The notes: generated by a model from the letters alone, not told the origin. DNA of 64,000 bases from Pseudomonadota bacterium (GCA_021827205.1 JAKAWV010000013.1:1-64000), one strand, 5' to 3'; positions 39,213 through 47,948 are shown, counted from the stretch's first letter. Program-made: numbers and translations.

Positions 39213-39329
39213 GGGGATGCTCGGTGACACTGCGGCCTGCAGCGGCACGCAAGGTATGCACCACTGCGGCGTTAGAAAATCAGGCTGAAAACACCCGAAA
39301 TTATCCGCGCCAGCTCCGCATGGCCGCGT

Positions 39330-40004
39330 TCATGCCATCGCTCGAATCGTGGCCGGCCCTACCTTGGCGGCCAAGCGCTTGCTCTGCACGTCGGCATGGG
39401 TGCAAGGTATGTTCAGCACGTCGCGCACCAGGGCCGCGATTGGGGATGGTGGCGTATCCTTGGCAAGCGCGCTGCACACTGCGCGGATGATTTCCGCCCG
39501 ATGCGAAGCCGCGCCCCTTTGGTTCGTGTAGTGGGCGCTTTCCAGGTGTGGCCGATGCGTTGCAAGCATGCGCGTGCCGGGCACGATTTCGTCGCTGCTA
39601 AGGCGTTGCACCTCGATGATGCTGATATGCGCGCGGGCCTCGACAAGCTTCGCAAGCTGCACCAGCGCTTGTGCAAGCCCATTGCTGCCAAGTTCCTGCA
39701 AGCCTGCTGCTGCATCGCGCAGGTTCTTGGCTGCGGCTTGTGCCCTGGCTTTGCGTCCGCGTCCGGTGAGTCCGGCAGGCTCGCGGATTGCATTCTGCAA
39801 GCGGGCAATGAAATTCCAGCGCGCCACGATGGTGTCGCGTGTGCACTCGGCGCCTGCATAGGGCAACAGGGCGTCAATCGCAGGAATCCCGCTGGTGGCA
39901 TTGATTGCTGCCTGCAAGTCGGCGGCATACTGCAAGCCCGCAGTCAGTGCGTCATGCAGGCGCTCGATTGCTTGCAGAGAGTCAGACTTGCGCATGGCCT
40001 TCAC
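39330..40004 (-). CDS. Unknown mobile-element protein
   Basis: A 224-residue, largely helical, soluble protein rich in Ala, Leu, Gln and Arg (DSLQAIERLHDALTAGLQYA, then KNLRDAAAGLQELGSNGLAQ and IRAVCSALAKDTPPSPIAAL). No catalytic motif, zinc site, signal peptide or membrane segment is visible, and I do not recognise the family. It lies between the AlpA-like gene and the toxin-antitoxin pair on the same strand, so it is cargo or a core gene of the element. A replication, regulatory or defence role are all possible. Confidence 0.55.
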   Translation of the reverse strand: MKAMRKSDSLQAIERLHDALTAGLQYAADLQAAINATSGIPAIDALLPYAGAECTRDTIVARWNFIARLQNAIREPAGLTGRGRKARAQAAAKNLRDAAAGLQELGSNGLAQALVQLAKLVEARAHISIIEVQRLSSDEIVPGTRMLATHRPHLESAHYTNQRGAASHRAEIIRAVCSALAKDTPPSPIAALVRDVLNIPCTHADVQSKRLAAKVGPATIRAMA

Positions 40005-40084
40005 TCCATGCCTTCAAAGGATCGCCACGGCAGCCGGTGAAGGTGGCCGGCGTTCGGGGATCAGCCTAGCCGTGGCGAAGTCGA

Positions 40085-40426
40085 TCAGGCGCGCTTGCGT
40101 GCGCGCTCGGGCTTAGGTGAAAGGCGCAGATGCAGCTCGCAGCCCAGCGCATCGGCATAGCGCCGCAGCGTGGCAATCGACGGGGCATGCTTGCGGCTGC
40201 CGGCGCTCGATTCCAGACGCGCGACGGATGACTGCGGAATGCCCATGCGTTCGGCCACTTCGGCTTGCGTGAGTCCTGCCGCTTGGCGCGCGCGCAGCAG
40301 CTCGCCCAGCATGGCGAATTCGTCGGCCAACGCGGCGTAGGCTTTGGCATAACCGGGCTGCTTCAGCCAGCGCGCATGCGTGGCCTCGACATCGAAGGGG
40401 ACCGGCTCGTAGCGTTCGGGTTTCAT
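40085..40426 (-). CDS. HigA-type XRE antitoxin
   Basis: A 113-residue protein whose centre is an XRE helix-turn-helix (LLRARQAAGLTQAEVAERMG, then IPQSSVARLES and PSIATLRRYADALG). The N-terminal 45 residues probably wrap the toxin. Its ATG overlaps the stop of the upstream toxin gene (ATGA), giving the toxin-first order of HigBA systems. The antitoxin is expected to neutralise the toxin and repress the operon. It stabilises the element against loss by inference from its position. Confidence 0.85.
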   Translation of the reverse strand: MKPERYEPVPFDVEATHARWLKQPGYAKAYAALADEFAMLGELLRARQAAGLTQAEVAERMGIPQSSVARLESSAGSRKHAPSIATLRRYADALGCELHLRLSPKPERARKRA

Positions 40427-40743
40427 GTCTTGGCCTGTTTCAGTCGCGCGCGTGCGGTTTCAAGCTCGCGCGCCGGGGTTTGCTCGGTTTTCTTGATGAA
40501 TGCATGCAGGATCATGATGCGCTGGCCGGTGACCGTGCAGTAGAACGCACGCCCGATGCCCTCGCGGCCCTTGGCGCGCACCTCGAACAGGCCGCCCATG
40601 GCGCGCGTATGCGGCATGCCCAAGTTGGGACCGTGCACTGCCATCGTTTGGACAATGCGCAGAAAGCTGGCGCGCACGCCTGCCGGCCATGCCTCGATCA
40701 GCGCCGCAACCTTCGGGCTGTAGTAGCTGAACTGCCATTCCAT
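40423..40743 (-). CDS. HigB/RelE-like toxin (phage Gp49-like family)
   Basis: A 106-residue protein of the DUF891/Gp49-like branch of the RelE superfamily, ribosome-dependent mRNA endonucleases. Diagnostic are HTRAMGGLFEVRAKGREGIG, FYCTVTGQRIMILHAFIKKT and the C-terminal KTEQTPARELETARARLKQ. It directly precedes and overlaps the XRE antitoxin gene. The upstream end faces the integrase gene, with about 30 bases between them. Confidence 0.87.
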   Translation of the reverse strand: MEWQFSYYSPKVAALIEAWPAGVRASFLRIVQTMAVHGPNLGMPHTRAMGGLFEVRAKGREGIGRAFYCTVTGQRIMILHAFIKKTEQTPARELETARARLKQAKT

Positions 40744-40770
40744 GAATATAGCATGCCTGCTATGGCGGCA

Positions 40771-42093
40771 TCATGCCCCGCGCTTGATCGGAACTACGTC
40801 CGCGCCTTTGCGCAGCGCGTCCAGGTAGTCGGCCCATGCCTGCATCATCTTCCTGCGCTCGGGCAGGAACTTGGTGCGGTTGTAGCTGGTGCCGAGTGCA
40901 TCGGGCACGGCATGGGCGAGCTGGTGCTCGATCACGTGCGGGTCGTAGTGCAGGCGTTCGTGCAGCAGCGTGCGGGCCACCGCGCGCCAACCGTGGCCGG
41001 TCAGTTCGGTTTTCGTGTCGATGCCCAGCCGACGCAGGGCGGCATTGATCGCCGCATTGCTCAGCGGGCGCAGGCTCGACCGTCCGCCGGGGAACACGTA
41101 GCCGCCGGGCAGGTGGCCGGTCAGCGGGTGCAGCTCGCGCAAGATGCCGATGGCTTGTTCACTCAACGGCACCACGTGCGCGGTTTTCGTCTTGCTGACT
41201 GTGTAGCTCCATTGCGCAGCGTCCAAGTCCACGTCTGCCCACTTCATCGCGCGCAACTCACCCGGACGGCAGAACACCAGCGGCAGCAGGTTCACTGCGG
41301 CCTGCACCACGGGTCCGCCTTGGAAGGCTTCCAGCGCGCGCAGGATCGCACCCACGGCGACCGGATCGGTTGGGGCCGGCATGTTGCGCGGGTTCACGGG
41401 GCGCAGCGATCCGCGCAGGCTTGGGGTCGGGTCGAACGTCGCGCGTCTGGTGGCGATGGCGTAGCGGATCACTTGCCCAATGTTGCCCAGCGCGCGGTGT
41501 GCGCTCTCGACTGCGCCGCGCGCTTCCAGTTTGCGCACCACGTCCAGAATCTCCGGCGCAGCAATCGCAGCCACCGGGCGCGTGCCCAAGTATGGAAACA
41601 CGTCGCGTTCGAGTCGGCGCTGCACATTGCTACGGTGTACCGCTGACTTTTCTGTCAGCCGGCGTTCGATGAACTCGCGCGCGATGCGCTCGAACGTATC
41701 CGCTGCCGCCTGCCGCTTGGCCGCCTTGTCGGCCTGCCGTTTCTCGCCGGGATCGATACCGTCAGCCAGCAGCTTGCGGGCTTGGTCGCGGCGCTCGCGG
41801 GCCTGCTTCAGGGATACATCGGGGAACACGCCCAGCGCCAGCGTGTTGCGCTTGCCAGTGCCCGGCCTGCGGTAGTCCATGCGGAACAGGCGCGCGCCCG
41901 TGGGCTGCACCAGCAGATACATGCCGCGTTCGTCGCGCAGCTTGCAGGGTTTGGCTTGCGGCTTGGCGTTGGCGACTGCGGAAGGCGTCAGCGTGGCCTT
42001 GCACCTCGTCTGTTTCGTGTCGGCTGTGGCAGGCGATACCGCCAGCCCTAGGCCTGACCCGCCAACGATACCGCCAAACTTGAGCGACAACAA
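40771..42093 (-). CDS. P4-type tyrosine recombinase (integrase)
   Basis: A 440-residue integrase with an N-terminal arm-binding DUF4102-type domain (LYLLVQPTGARLF-like, here MYLLVQPTGARLFRMDYRRP), a core-binding domain, and a C-terminal catalytic domain. The catalytic residues can be read: Arg in LVFCRPGELRAMKW, Lys in SKTKTAHVVPLS, H-x-x-R in LTGHGWRAVARTLLHER, His in EHQLAHAV, and Tyr in SYNRTKF. Such integrases commonly use the 3' end of tRNA genes or ssrA as attachment site, and the gene begins 97 bases from the ssrA 3' end. The first 40 residues are atypical, so the true start may be further in. Confidence 0.9.
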   Translation of the reverse strand: MLSLKFGGIVGGSGLGLAVSPATADTKQTRCKATLTPSAVANAKPQAKPCKLRDERGMYLLVQPTGARLFRMDYRRPGTGKRNTLALGVFPDVSLKQARERRDQARKLLADGIDPGEKRQADKAAKRQAAADTFERIAREFIERRLTEKSAVHRSNVQRRLERDVFPYLGTRPVAAIAAPEILDVVRKLEARGAVESAHRALGNIGQVIRYAIATRRATFDPTPSLRGSLRPVNPRNMPAPTDPVAVGAILRALEAFQGGPVVQAAVNLLPLVFCRPGELRAMKWADVDLDAAQWSYTVSKTKTAHVVPLSEQAIGILRELHPLTGHLPGGYVFPGGRSSLRPLSNAAINAALRRLGIDTKTELTGHGWRAVARTLLHERLHYDPHVIEHQLAHAVPDALGTSYNRTKFLPERRKMMQAWADYLDALRKGADVVPIKRGA

Positions 42094-42133
42094 TCGATTT
42101 TGAAGATGCTTGCGGGAAGTGAAGGCAAGAATA

Positions 42134-42155
42134 AAGCCCGCTAGGATGCGGGCTT
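42134..42155 (-). terminator. Terminator downstream of ssrA
   Basis: On the minus strand AAGCCCGC-ATCCTA-GCGGGCTT is followed by TATTCTT. The eight-base stem and T-rich tail suit an intrinsic terminator about 35 bases beyond the tmRNA CCA end. It lies between ssrA and the integrase start. Confidence 0.6.
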
Positions 42156-42187
42156 AAGGGGTATTGCGGGATGTTGTTAGTAGTTGA

Positions 42188-42542
<355 letters not shown>

Positions 42543-42567
42543 GGTTGCGATAGGTCTTGCCGGCGCA

Positions 42568-42596
42568 AGTATGCGGGTGCGCGGTGCGGGCCTCAA
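42568..42596 (-). promoter_or_regulatory. Possible sigma-70 promoter of ssrA
   Basis: On the minus strand TTGAGG (-35) and CATACT (-10) are separated by exactly 17 bases and lie about 25 bases before the mature tmRNA 5' end. That leaves a short leader for RNase P processing. This is inferred from spacing and similarity to consensus only. Confidence 0.4.
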
Positions 42597-42627
42597 GTGT
42601 TGCGTGCGCCTGCGGCATGCCTGGGGT

Positions 42628-43113
42628 TCACGCAGGCGGATTTTTGGCGCGCAGCACACGCTGCTTTTCACGGTCCCAGTCGCGCTCCTTTTCACTAGCG
42701 CGCTTGTCGTGTTCCTGCTTGCCGCGGGCCAGGCCGATCTCGATCTTGACGTGGCGACCTTTCCAGTACAGCGCCAGCGGAATCAGCGTGTAGCCCTTGC
42801 GCTCGACCTCGCCGATGAGCTTGTCGATCTCCTCGCGGTGCAGCAGCAGCTTGCGCGTGCGCCGGTCGTCGGCGACCACGTGCGTCGAAGCGCTGATCAG
42901 CGGCGTGATCGAGGCACCGAACAGGTACAGCTCGCCGCCCTTGATCAGCGCGTAGGCGTCGCCGAAGTTGAGGCGTCCGGCACGCAGTGCCTTGACCTCC
43001 CAGCCTTGCAGCGCAAGCCCGGCCTCGTGGCGCTCATCGATGTGGTACTCGTGGCGGGCGCGTTTGTTGAGCGCAATCGTGCCGCCCGTGGCCTTGGCTT
43101 TGGGCTTGTTCAT
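42628..43113 (-). CDS. smpB: SsrA-binding protein
   Basis: A 161-residue protein that binds tmRNA and the decoding centre during trans-translation. From the ATG at 43113 it reads [60 protein letters not shown] and the basic tail [18 protein letters not shown], all diagnostic. An open frame extends upstream to 43335 but lacks homology. It is transcribed towards ssrA, 85 bases away, and is divergent from ratA. Confidence 0.97.
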   Translation of the reverse strand: MNKPKAKATGGTIALNKRARHEYHIDERHEAGLALQGWEVKALRAGRLNFGDAYALIKGGELYLFGASITPLISASTHVVADDRRTRKLLLHREEIDKLIGEVERKGYTLIPLALYWKGRHVKIEIGLARGKQEHDKRASEKERDWDREKQRVLRAKNPPA

Positions 43114-43155
43114 GTCCGTACAATGGTGGTTTGCCGCAACCGCGACAGACAGGCC

Positions 43156-43587
43156 GTGACCCGAATCCAGCGCAGCGCGATCGTGCCGTTTAAGCCGGCG
43201 CAGATGTATGACCTGGTCAACAAGGTCGAAGGATACCCCATGCGTTTCACCTGGTGCGCCGACGCGCGCGTACTGGAGCGCGGCGAGGGCTACCAGATCG
43301 CGCGGCTGGACTTGCGTTTTGCCGGCATGGTGCAAAGCTTCACCACGCGCAACCTGCAGTCACCGCCCGAGCGTTTGCAGATGCAATTGATCGAAGGACC
43401 GCTGCAGGCGCTGGATGGCATCTTCAGCTTCACGCCGCTGGGCGATGCGGGCTGCCGCGTTGGGCTGGATCTGGGTTTTGCCTTCGCCGGACGCCTGTGG
43501 GGCTCGGCGCTGCGCCTGGGCTTTCAAGGTCTGGCCGACCGTCTGGTCGATGATTTCTGTCTCGAGGCGCGGCGCGCCTATGGCTGA
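43156..43587 (+). CDS. ratA: RatA-like START/COQ10-fold protein
   Basis: A 143-residue protein from a GTG at 43156 ([20 protein letters not shown], then [20 protein letters not shown]). Conserved features include [40 protein letters not shown] and a C-terminal [16 protein letters not shown]. In E. coli RatA was described as inhibiting association of ribosomal subunits, while relatives bind ubiquinone (COQ10 family); both readings are possible here. It overlaps rnfH by 8 bases, the conserved ratA-ratB pair, and is divergent from smpB. Confidence 0.9.
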   Translation: MTRIQRSAIVPFKPAQMYDLVNKVEGYPMRFTWCADARVLERGEGYQIARLDLRFAGMVQSFTTRNLQSPPERLQMQLIEGPLQALDGIFSFTPLGDAGCRVGLDLGFAFAGRLWGSALRLGFQGLADRLVDDFCLEARRAYG

Positions 43588-43870
43588 GCACGATCTGGCG
43601 GTGGAGGTGGTGTTCGCGCCGCGCACGGGCGAGCCCTTTGTGCGGCGCTTGCTGATGCCGCCCGGAAGTTGCGTGCGCGATGCGATCAAGCGCAGCGACC
43701 TGGGTACGAAGCATCCCGAGGCGGCTTGGCAGGAGCCGGGCAATCTCGGCATCTTCAGCCGCGTGGTGCAGCCCGAGCACTTGTTGCGTGATGGCGACCG
43801 GGTTGAGGTGTATCGCGCGTTGACACTGACGCCGATGCAGGCGCGCCGCCTGCGCGCGGCGCGGCGCTGA
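43580..43870 (+). CDS. rnfH: RnfH / RatB family ubiquitin-fold protein
   Basis: A 96-residue protein of the UPF0125 family with a ubiquitin-like beta-grasp fold. The opening DLAVEVVFAPRTGEPFVRRL, then GNLGIFSRVVQPEHLLRDGD, RVEVYRALTLTPMQARRLRA fits the family over its full length. The start at 43580 overlaps the end of ratA, so the two are translationally coupled. Its role is not well defined; it is often named as the antitoxin-like partner of RatA by gene order. Confidence 0.9.
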   Translation: MAEHDLAVEVVFAPRTGEPFVRRLLMPPGSCVRDAIKRSDLGTKHPEAAWQEPGNLGIFSRVVQPEHLLRDGDRVEVYRALTLTPMQARRLRAARR

Positions 43871-43876
43871 ACCGAC

Positions 43877-44314
43877 TCAGCCGCCGGATTTCTTGTCAGC
43901 GCTGTGGCCGCCGTTTTCCGGCGTGCTGGGGATGTAATCGCCCTCGAAGGCCTTGCTGGCCTTGAGCATCTCCTGCGGCGTCTCCGCGAAGAAATGGCCT
44001 TCAGTGCGCACCAGGGTGTCGTTCTTGAAGATCAGCGTGAGCTTGCGCTCCCGAACCTTGCCGCCGCGGTGCTGGAAGGTGGACACGTAATCCCAACGGC
44101 TGCTGTCGAACGGCGAGATGACCGAGGGCGCGCCCAGCAGTGTGATCACCTGACGCTTGGTCATGCCGGGCTTGAGTTCGTTGACCTTGGCCTGCTCCAT
44201 CAGATTGCCCTGTTGGACGTCCGGCTTGTAGAGGATGCCGCAGCCACCCAGCGCGAAGCCGGATGCGAGTGTGATGGCCCAGATGATGACCCGTGTACGA
44301 TTGATGGTTTGCAT
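43877..44314 (-). CDS. bamE: Outer-membrane assembly lipoprotein BamE
   Basis: A 145-residue lipoprotein of the BAM complex, which inserts beta-barrel proteins into the outer membrane. From the ATG at 44314 the signal peptide runs to the lipobox LGGC. The mature SmpA/OmlA domain follows: YKPDVQQGNLMEQAKVNELK, PGMTKRQVITLLGAPSVISP and RWDYVSTFQHRGGKVRERKL. It is convergent with rnfH (6 bases apart) and divergent from fur, the usual neighbourhood. Confidence 0.95.
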   Translation of the reverse strand: MQTINRTRVIIWAITLASGFALGGCGILYKPDVQQGNLMEQAKVNELKPGMTKRQVITLLGAPSVISPFDSSRWDYVSTFQHRGGKVRERKLTLIFKNDTLVRTEGHFFAETPQEMLKASKAFEGDYIPSTPENGGHSADKKSGG

Positions 44315-44384
44315 GCGCCCTGCGCCAGCGTTCAAAGGGCTGGATGATACACTGCCAGCGAAGTCGATCGGGGGGAGTTCCGCC

Positions 44385-44804
44385 GTGGATCAATCGCAGG
44401 AATTGCGTCGCGTCGGCCTGAAGGTCACGCATCCACGCGTGCGCATCCTCACCATCCTGCAAGGTGGCCATCCGCGCCACCTCACCGCCGAGGACATCTA
44501 CCGGCATCTGGTTGAGCACAACGAGGATATCGGCCTCGCCACGGTCTACCGCGTGCTCACCCAGTTCGAGGCGGCCGGCATCGTCAACAAGCACCATTTC
44601 GAAAGCGGGCAGGCGGTATTCGAACTCAACCGTGGCCGTCACCACGACCACATGATCGACCTGGACAGCGGCAAGGTGATCGAGTTCGTCGATGAGGAGA
44701 TCGAACGCCTGCAGCGCGCCATCGCGCAGCGCCATGGCTACGATCTCGAGGAGCACAGTCTGGTGCTGTACGTGCGCGCGCGCCGCGCCGCGCCGCGCGC
44801 GTGA
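44385..44804 (+). CDS. fur: Ferric uptake regulator
   Basis: A 139-residue metal-dependent repressor. The GTG at 44385 is chosen; GGGGGAG lies 7 bases upstream as ribosome-binding site. The winged-helix domain (RVGLKVTHPRVRILTILQGG, AEDIYRHLVEHNEDIGLATV, YRVLTQFEAAGIV) is followed by the metal-binding dimerisation domain with HFESGQAVFELN and RGRHHDHMIDLDSG. The CxxC structural zinc cysteines found in E. coli Fur are absent, being replaced in HHDHMIDLDSGKV. This is common in several proteobacterial Fur proteins and not a sign of damage. It is divergent from bamE over 70 bases. Confidence 0.95.
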   Translation: MDQSQELRRVGLKVTHPRVRILTILQGGHPRHLTAEDIYRHLVEHNEDIGLATVYRVLTQFEAAGIVNKHHFESGQAVFELNRGRHHDHMIDLDSGKVIEFVDEEIERLQRAIAQRHGYDLEEHSLVLYVRARRAAPRA

Positions 44805-44856
44805 CACCGGAAACAACCGTCGCCAGGACGATCGCGCGCAGCGTCAGCGCCAAAAA

Positions 44857-44883
44857 GTGACGCCCGCGCAAGGCGGGCGTCAC
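44857..44883 (-). terminator. Intrinsic terminator facing fur from the right
   Basis: A perfect 11-base stem, GTGACGCCCGC with GCGGGCGTCAC around a 5-base loop, is flanked on its left by AAAAA. On the minus strand this is stem-loop followed by TTTTT, a good terminator. For fur on the + strand no T-run follows. It therefore suggests a minus-strand transcript arriving from the 45-kb gap. Confidence 0.65.
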
Positions 44884-45842
44884 ATCAGATAGACGCGGAT
44901 GGCAATCCCTGACCACCCGCGAGCCCGGCTCCCCAAGCCAGGCAATTCGCCGCGGTCATCCTGACCTGCGGCGCGCAACGGCGATCCCTAGCCGCGCAGC
45001 GGGTTCACCACCCGCTTGACAAGGGCCGCCCCAGACGGCGCTTGCCAGCCGCCACACTCCGATGGCGACACCCCCAAACATGAAGTAAATGTAAATGCGG
45101 CGCTAAGGGCGCGGCAATTGGAAAGATTCCTAGAGTACGGAATGGGCGTCACACCCGTCCCATCGCTGGTCACGCGGCAACGTGGTCACGCAGGTTCGGG
45201 GGTGATTGAGTGCGCCGACGATGGCGGCTGGCCGGCACGGTCATCGGCCATCATGCGACGAAGCGCTCGTGGTCTCACTTGCGGCCTGGCCGCGCGCCAG
45301 CTCATGAAGCTGATCGGCGCCATATCCACGTCGTCTGTCCACAGCACGCCACGCCCCAGGCGGCGGCCCTGGCCTTGCGGAATCGTGCCTGTGCGCAGCG
45401 GCGCTCACAACCTGTAGCGTTTGATCAGGCGCGATACGTCCACGGGCAGTGTCTCTCCCGTGCTTCAGGTCATCGTCGGCGTCCGCGTCGCTGGCGCTTG
45501 CGCCGTGACGGTGCGGATCAGAGGTGGTTTGTTCATGGCTCGATCCCCTTCCATGTTGCCAGCAGCATCACCTTGTTCGTCGCGATCCACGCCTTGGCCA
45601 TCCATTCCTCGACGCCCAAGAACATCACTCGATCCTGCAGCACCACCGCGAGGGCCGGATCGCTGGCTGCACCCACCAGTGCTGACTGACCTTGCGTGGC
45701 GCCGGCCACACCGAGCAGGCTGGGTTGTGCGAAAGCCTTGTCGACATCCCGAACCAGACGTCGTATGCGCGTGGATGATTCTCCGTGTCAGCGTGAGAAT
45801 CGCGCCACGATGAGCCGCGCCGCGATCAAGACGAAGTAACGT
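44884..45842. other. 959-bp stretch without a recognised gene
   Basis: No frame here has a convincing start, family motif and length together. On the minus strand, about 45540-45780, a start-less frame of about 80 codons reads like protein (SSTRIRRLVRDVDKAFAQPS, then ASDPALAVVLQDRVMFLGVE and MAKAWIATNKVMLLATWKGI) and ends in a stop. It may be the 3' remnant of a deleted gene, consistent with the minus-strand terminator at its left end. I do not recognise the family. Confidence 0.45.
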
Positions 45843-46466
45843 TCACGCCGCGCGCGCCAGATGCGCGGTGCTGTTGAGCAGGGCGATGCGATAGCCGCCG
45901 TCGGCGCGCACCTCGATCCGATTCACCGCGGTCGGATCCTGACGCAGGCTGGCGTAATGGGTGAGCGGCGCCTGCAGCACATGCAGAATCAGCACGCGGA
46001 TGATGGCATCGTGGGTCACCAGCACCACGCTGCCGCTGGCGTGATGGCGCTGGATGGCGTGCAGGGCGCCTACGACGCGCACCTCGACTTGACGCAGGGT
46101 TTCGCCATCGGGCGGCGGATTGATGCCGGGGTCGTGCTTCCAGGCGCGGAATGGTTCGGGATCGCGCGCCGCGGCTTCGGGATCGGTCAGTCCGGTCCAG
46201 CGCCCGTAATCGGCATCGGTCAGATCCATGCTGGCCTGCACTTTTAGCGCCAGCGGGGCGCCGATGGCACGGGCGGTGTCGATGCAACGCGACAGCGGGC
46301 TGGCATAGATCGCGCTGACGTTGAAGCGATCGCGCACCCACTCACCCATGGCGTGCGCCTGCACCTTGCCCAAGTCGGTCAGCGCCAGATCCTGGCGCCC
46401 GCGAAAGCGCGGTGGATCGATGCCGGGTACTTCGCCGTGGCGGATCAGCAGCAATTCGAGACTCAT
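45843..46466 (-). CDS. Histidine phosphatase (phosphoglycerate-mutase-like) family protein
   Basis: A 207-residue branch-1 histidine phosphatase. The catalytic LLLIRHGEVPG is at the N-terminus when started at the ATG at 46466. IYASPLSRCIDTARAIG and ADYGRWTGLTDPEAAARDPE (phosphate pocket and acid residue) and the second histidine in SVVLVTHDAIIRVLILHVLQ complete the active site. Family members include cobalamin (alpha-ribazole) phosphatases and general phosphomonoesterases. No cobalamin genes are nearby, so the substrate is undecided. Confidence 0.87.
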   Translation of the reverse strand: MSLELLLIRHGEVPGIDPPRFRGRQDLALTDLGKVQAHAMGEWVRDRFNVSAIYASPLSRCIDTARAIGAPLALKVQASMDLTDADYGRWTGLTDPEAAARDPEPFRAWKHDPGINPPPDGETLRQVEVRVVGALHAIQRHHASGSVVLVTHDAIIRVLILHVLQAPLTHYASLRQDPTAVNRIEVRADGGYRIALLNSTAHLARAA

Positions 46467-46522
46467 GTCGTGCTCCTTTCCAAACTTGCGGAGTGCGGCA
46501 GCGCCGGGCGCCGCCGCCGTGT

Positions 46523-46852
46523 TCACGTCGATGCGTGCGGTACGGTGTTGCCGTACTCGACCTGATAGCGACTCCAGAACAGCGGCGCCTTGTCCTCCTC
46601 GGCCAGCGCGATCAGCGTATCGGCTTCGTCCTCGCTCACCACGAATTCGACCAGCACGGTAAGGTTGGCCGCCATCTCGAAAAAGGCCTGCTCATGCAGA
46701 TGTCCATGCCGACCGAAGCCGGCGATGGCGCGGAACGCCGAGCCGCCATGGATGCCGCGGCGCTTGGCCTGCTCCAGCAGCCATTCGTAGACCAGCTTGC
46801 CTTTGTGCTTCTGGTTTTCATGCATGTAAAAGCGCAATGCACATCCGATCAT
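46523..46852 (-). CDS. DUF190 family protein
   Basis: A 109-residue protein of the DUF190/UPF0166 family with a PII-like ferredoxin fold. Typical stretches are LRFYMHENQKHKGKLVYEWL, GIHGGSAFRAIAGFGRHGHL and LPVLVEFV-like VLVEFVVSEDEADTLIALAE. It begins 12 bases downstream of crcB on the same strand. This pairing with CrcB is common and suggests a role in the response to fluoride, perhaps controlling the channel, though no biochemical function is established. Confidence 0.9.
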   Translation of the reverse strand: MIGCALRFYMHENQKHKGKLVYEWLLEQAKRRGIHGGSAFRAIAGFGRHGHLHEQAFFEMAANLTVLVEFVVSEDEADTLIALAEEDKAPLFWSRYQVEYGNTVPHAST

Positions 46853-46864
46853 GGGGTTCTCCTC

Positions 46865-47254
46865 TCAGTGACGGGTCAACAAACGGCCCAGCCCGATACC
46901 AGCCAGACAAAAACCGATGCCACCCAACAAGTGCACGCCTGTATGCGCCAAGGCCCAGCCCCATTGCCCGCGCATCCACAGCGTCACCGACTCGGCATCA
47001 AAAGTGGAAAACGTGGTCAGGCCGCCGAGGAAACCGGTGGCGAAGGCCAGGCGCAGTTCCACCGGCAGGCCCATGTAGGGTGGGAAATTGCTGATCACGA
47101 TGCCCATCAGAAACCCGCCCAGCAGGTTGGCGGCCACCGTGCCCAGCGGCAGCGTGGGGAACAGCGGGTTGAGCATCAAGGCGAAGCCATAGCGCAACCA
47201 GGCTCCGAGTGCGGCGCCGATACCGATACCGGCAAGAACGGTGGGGTTCATCAT
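46865..47254 (-). CDS. crcB: CrcB/FluC fluoride channel
   Basis: A 129-residue four-helix membrane protein that forms antiparallel dimers exporting fluoride. Signature elements are GAALGAWLRYGFALMLNPLF, GTVAANLLGGFLMGIVIS and GFLGGLTTFSTFDAESVTLW, with the conserved phenylalanine box and central sodium-site threonines. It heads an operon with the DUF190 gene. I looked for a fluoride riboswitch upstream and found only weak resemblance. Confidence 0.95.
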   Translation of the reverse strand: MMNPTVLAGIGIGAALGAWLRYGFALMLNPLFPTLPLGTVAANLLGGFLMGIVISNFPPYMGLPVELRLAFATGFLGGLTTFSTFDAESVTLWMRGQWGWALAHTGVHLLGGIGFCLAGIGLGRLLTRH

Positions 47255-47374
47255 GCTCCTCAGCAACGCGATCAGGTGTTCGACGCGCCCACAACCATGC
47301 GTGCCGCGCCGAGGTAATCAGCGCAGCAGGCATCATCAACCGGTGTTGGGTGGTTCGGCCGCGAGGCCGGGAGG

Positions 47375-47401
47375 AATGCCTTCTCCCGTGGGCAAGGCAT
47401 T
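47375..47401. repeat. Hairpin with perfect 8-bp arms
   Basis: AATGCCTT and AAGGCATT enclose CTCCCGTGGGC. It lies between crcB and the 80-residue hypothetical gene, just past the stop of the latter. No T-run follows on either strand, so it is not a standard terminator; it may be a transcript-stabilising stem-loop or a dispersed repeat. Confidence 0.45.
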
Positions 47402-47424
47402 AGAGCCGCGCACGCGGCGAAAGT

Positions 47425-47667
47425 TCACGCGCTGCCGCTGCCCGTGGCGGCCATCAGCGCTTTCAGCAGCGCGCTCATTTCCTCGCGTGTGCCGTTGACG
47501 GTGAGCTGGTGCTCGCGCTGGAAATCCAGGCCGAGGGTGAGTGTCACCGCCGGGCCGAGATCGTTGCCTTCCTCGTCCAGGCGCTGATAACCCTCGGGCT
47601 TGCCGATCAATGCCACGCGCGCGGCATCCACGAAACGTCCATCCGGAAGTTTGATCCAGCGCTGCAT
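47425..47667 (-). CDS. Conserved small hypothetical protein
   Basis: An 80-residue soluble protein (MQRWIKLPDGRFVDAARVAL, then LTLGLDFQREHQLTVNGTRE and EMSALLKALMAA). The alternating beta strands followed by a C-terminal helix suggest a small alpha/beta domain. It has a reasonable start and codon use typical of the surrounding genes. I cannot name a family. It is monocistronic as far as can be seen, between crcB and tRNA-Val. Confidence 0.6.
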   Translation of the reverse strand: MQRWIKLPDGRFVDAARVALIGKPEGYQRLDEEGNDLGPAVTLTLGLDFQREHQLTVNGTREEMSALLKALMAATGSGSA

Positions 47668-47830
47668 CGATGTCTCTCCCGCTGCGGGTCGCTACCCGCT
47701 GCACAGCACCATCATAGGTGGCCGCGCGAGGCGCGCCAACTGTGCGAACAAAGCCGCTGACGCAGCGCGCGAACCCGGTCGCCGCGCGCGTTGACCGTCG
47801 CCGCTCTGCTGCGTAGACTGCGCGGCTCGC

Positions 47831-47905
47831 GGGCGGTTAGCTCAGCGGTAGAGCACTGCCTTCACACGGCAGGAGTCATAGGTTCGATCCCTATACCGCC
47901 CACCA
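47831..47905 (+). tRNA. tRNA-Val (anticodon CAC)
   Basis: The acceptor stem GGGCGGT pairs with ACCGCCC followed by A and an encoded CCA. The D arm contains AGCTCAGCGGTAGAGC, the anticodon stem-loop is CTGCC-TTCACAC-GGCAG with anticodon CAC, and the T loop is GGTTCGATCCC. All four arms close. A terminator follows 20 bases downstream. Confidence 0.97.
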
Positions 47906-47921
47906 GTCATTACAACGAATC

Positions 47922-47948
47922 AAGCCACCTCGACGGGTGGCCTTTTTT
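47922..47948 (+). terminator. Terminator of tRNA-Val
   Basis: GCCACC-TCGAC-GGGTGGC followed by CTTTTTT is an intrinsic terminator on the + strand immediately after the tRNA. Confidence 0.85.

Noticed and set aside
47255-47345. Fluoride riboswitch upstream of crcB
   Set aside because: Some GAGGAGC- and CTGA-like elements exist on the minus strand, but the conserved pseudoknot pieces (GATGG-type loop and ACTCCT end in correct spacing) are not there. Not supported by eye.
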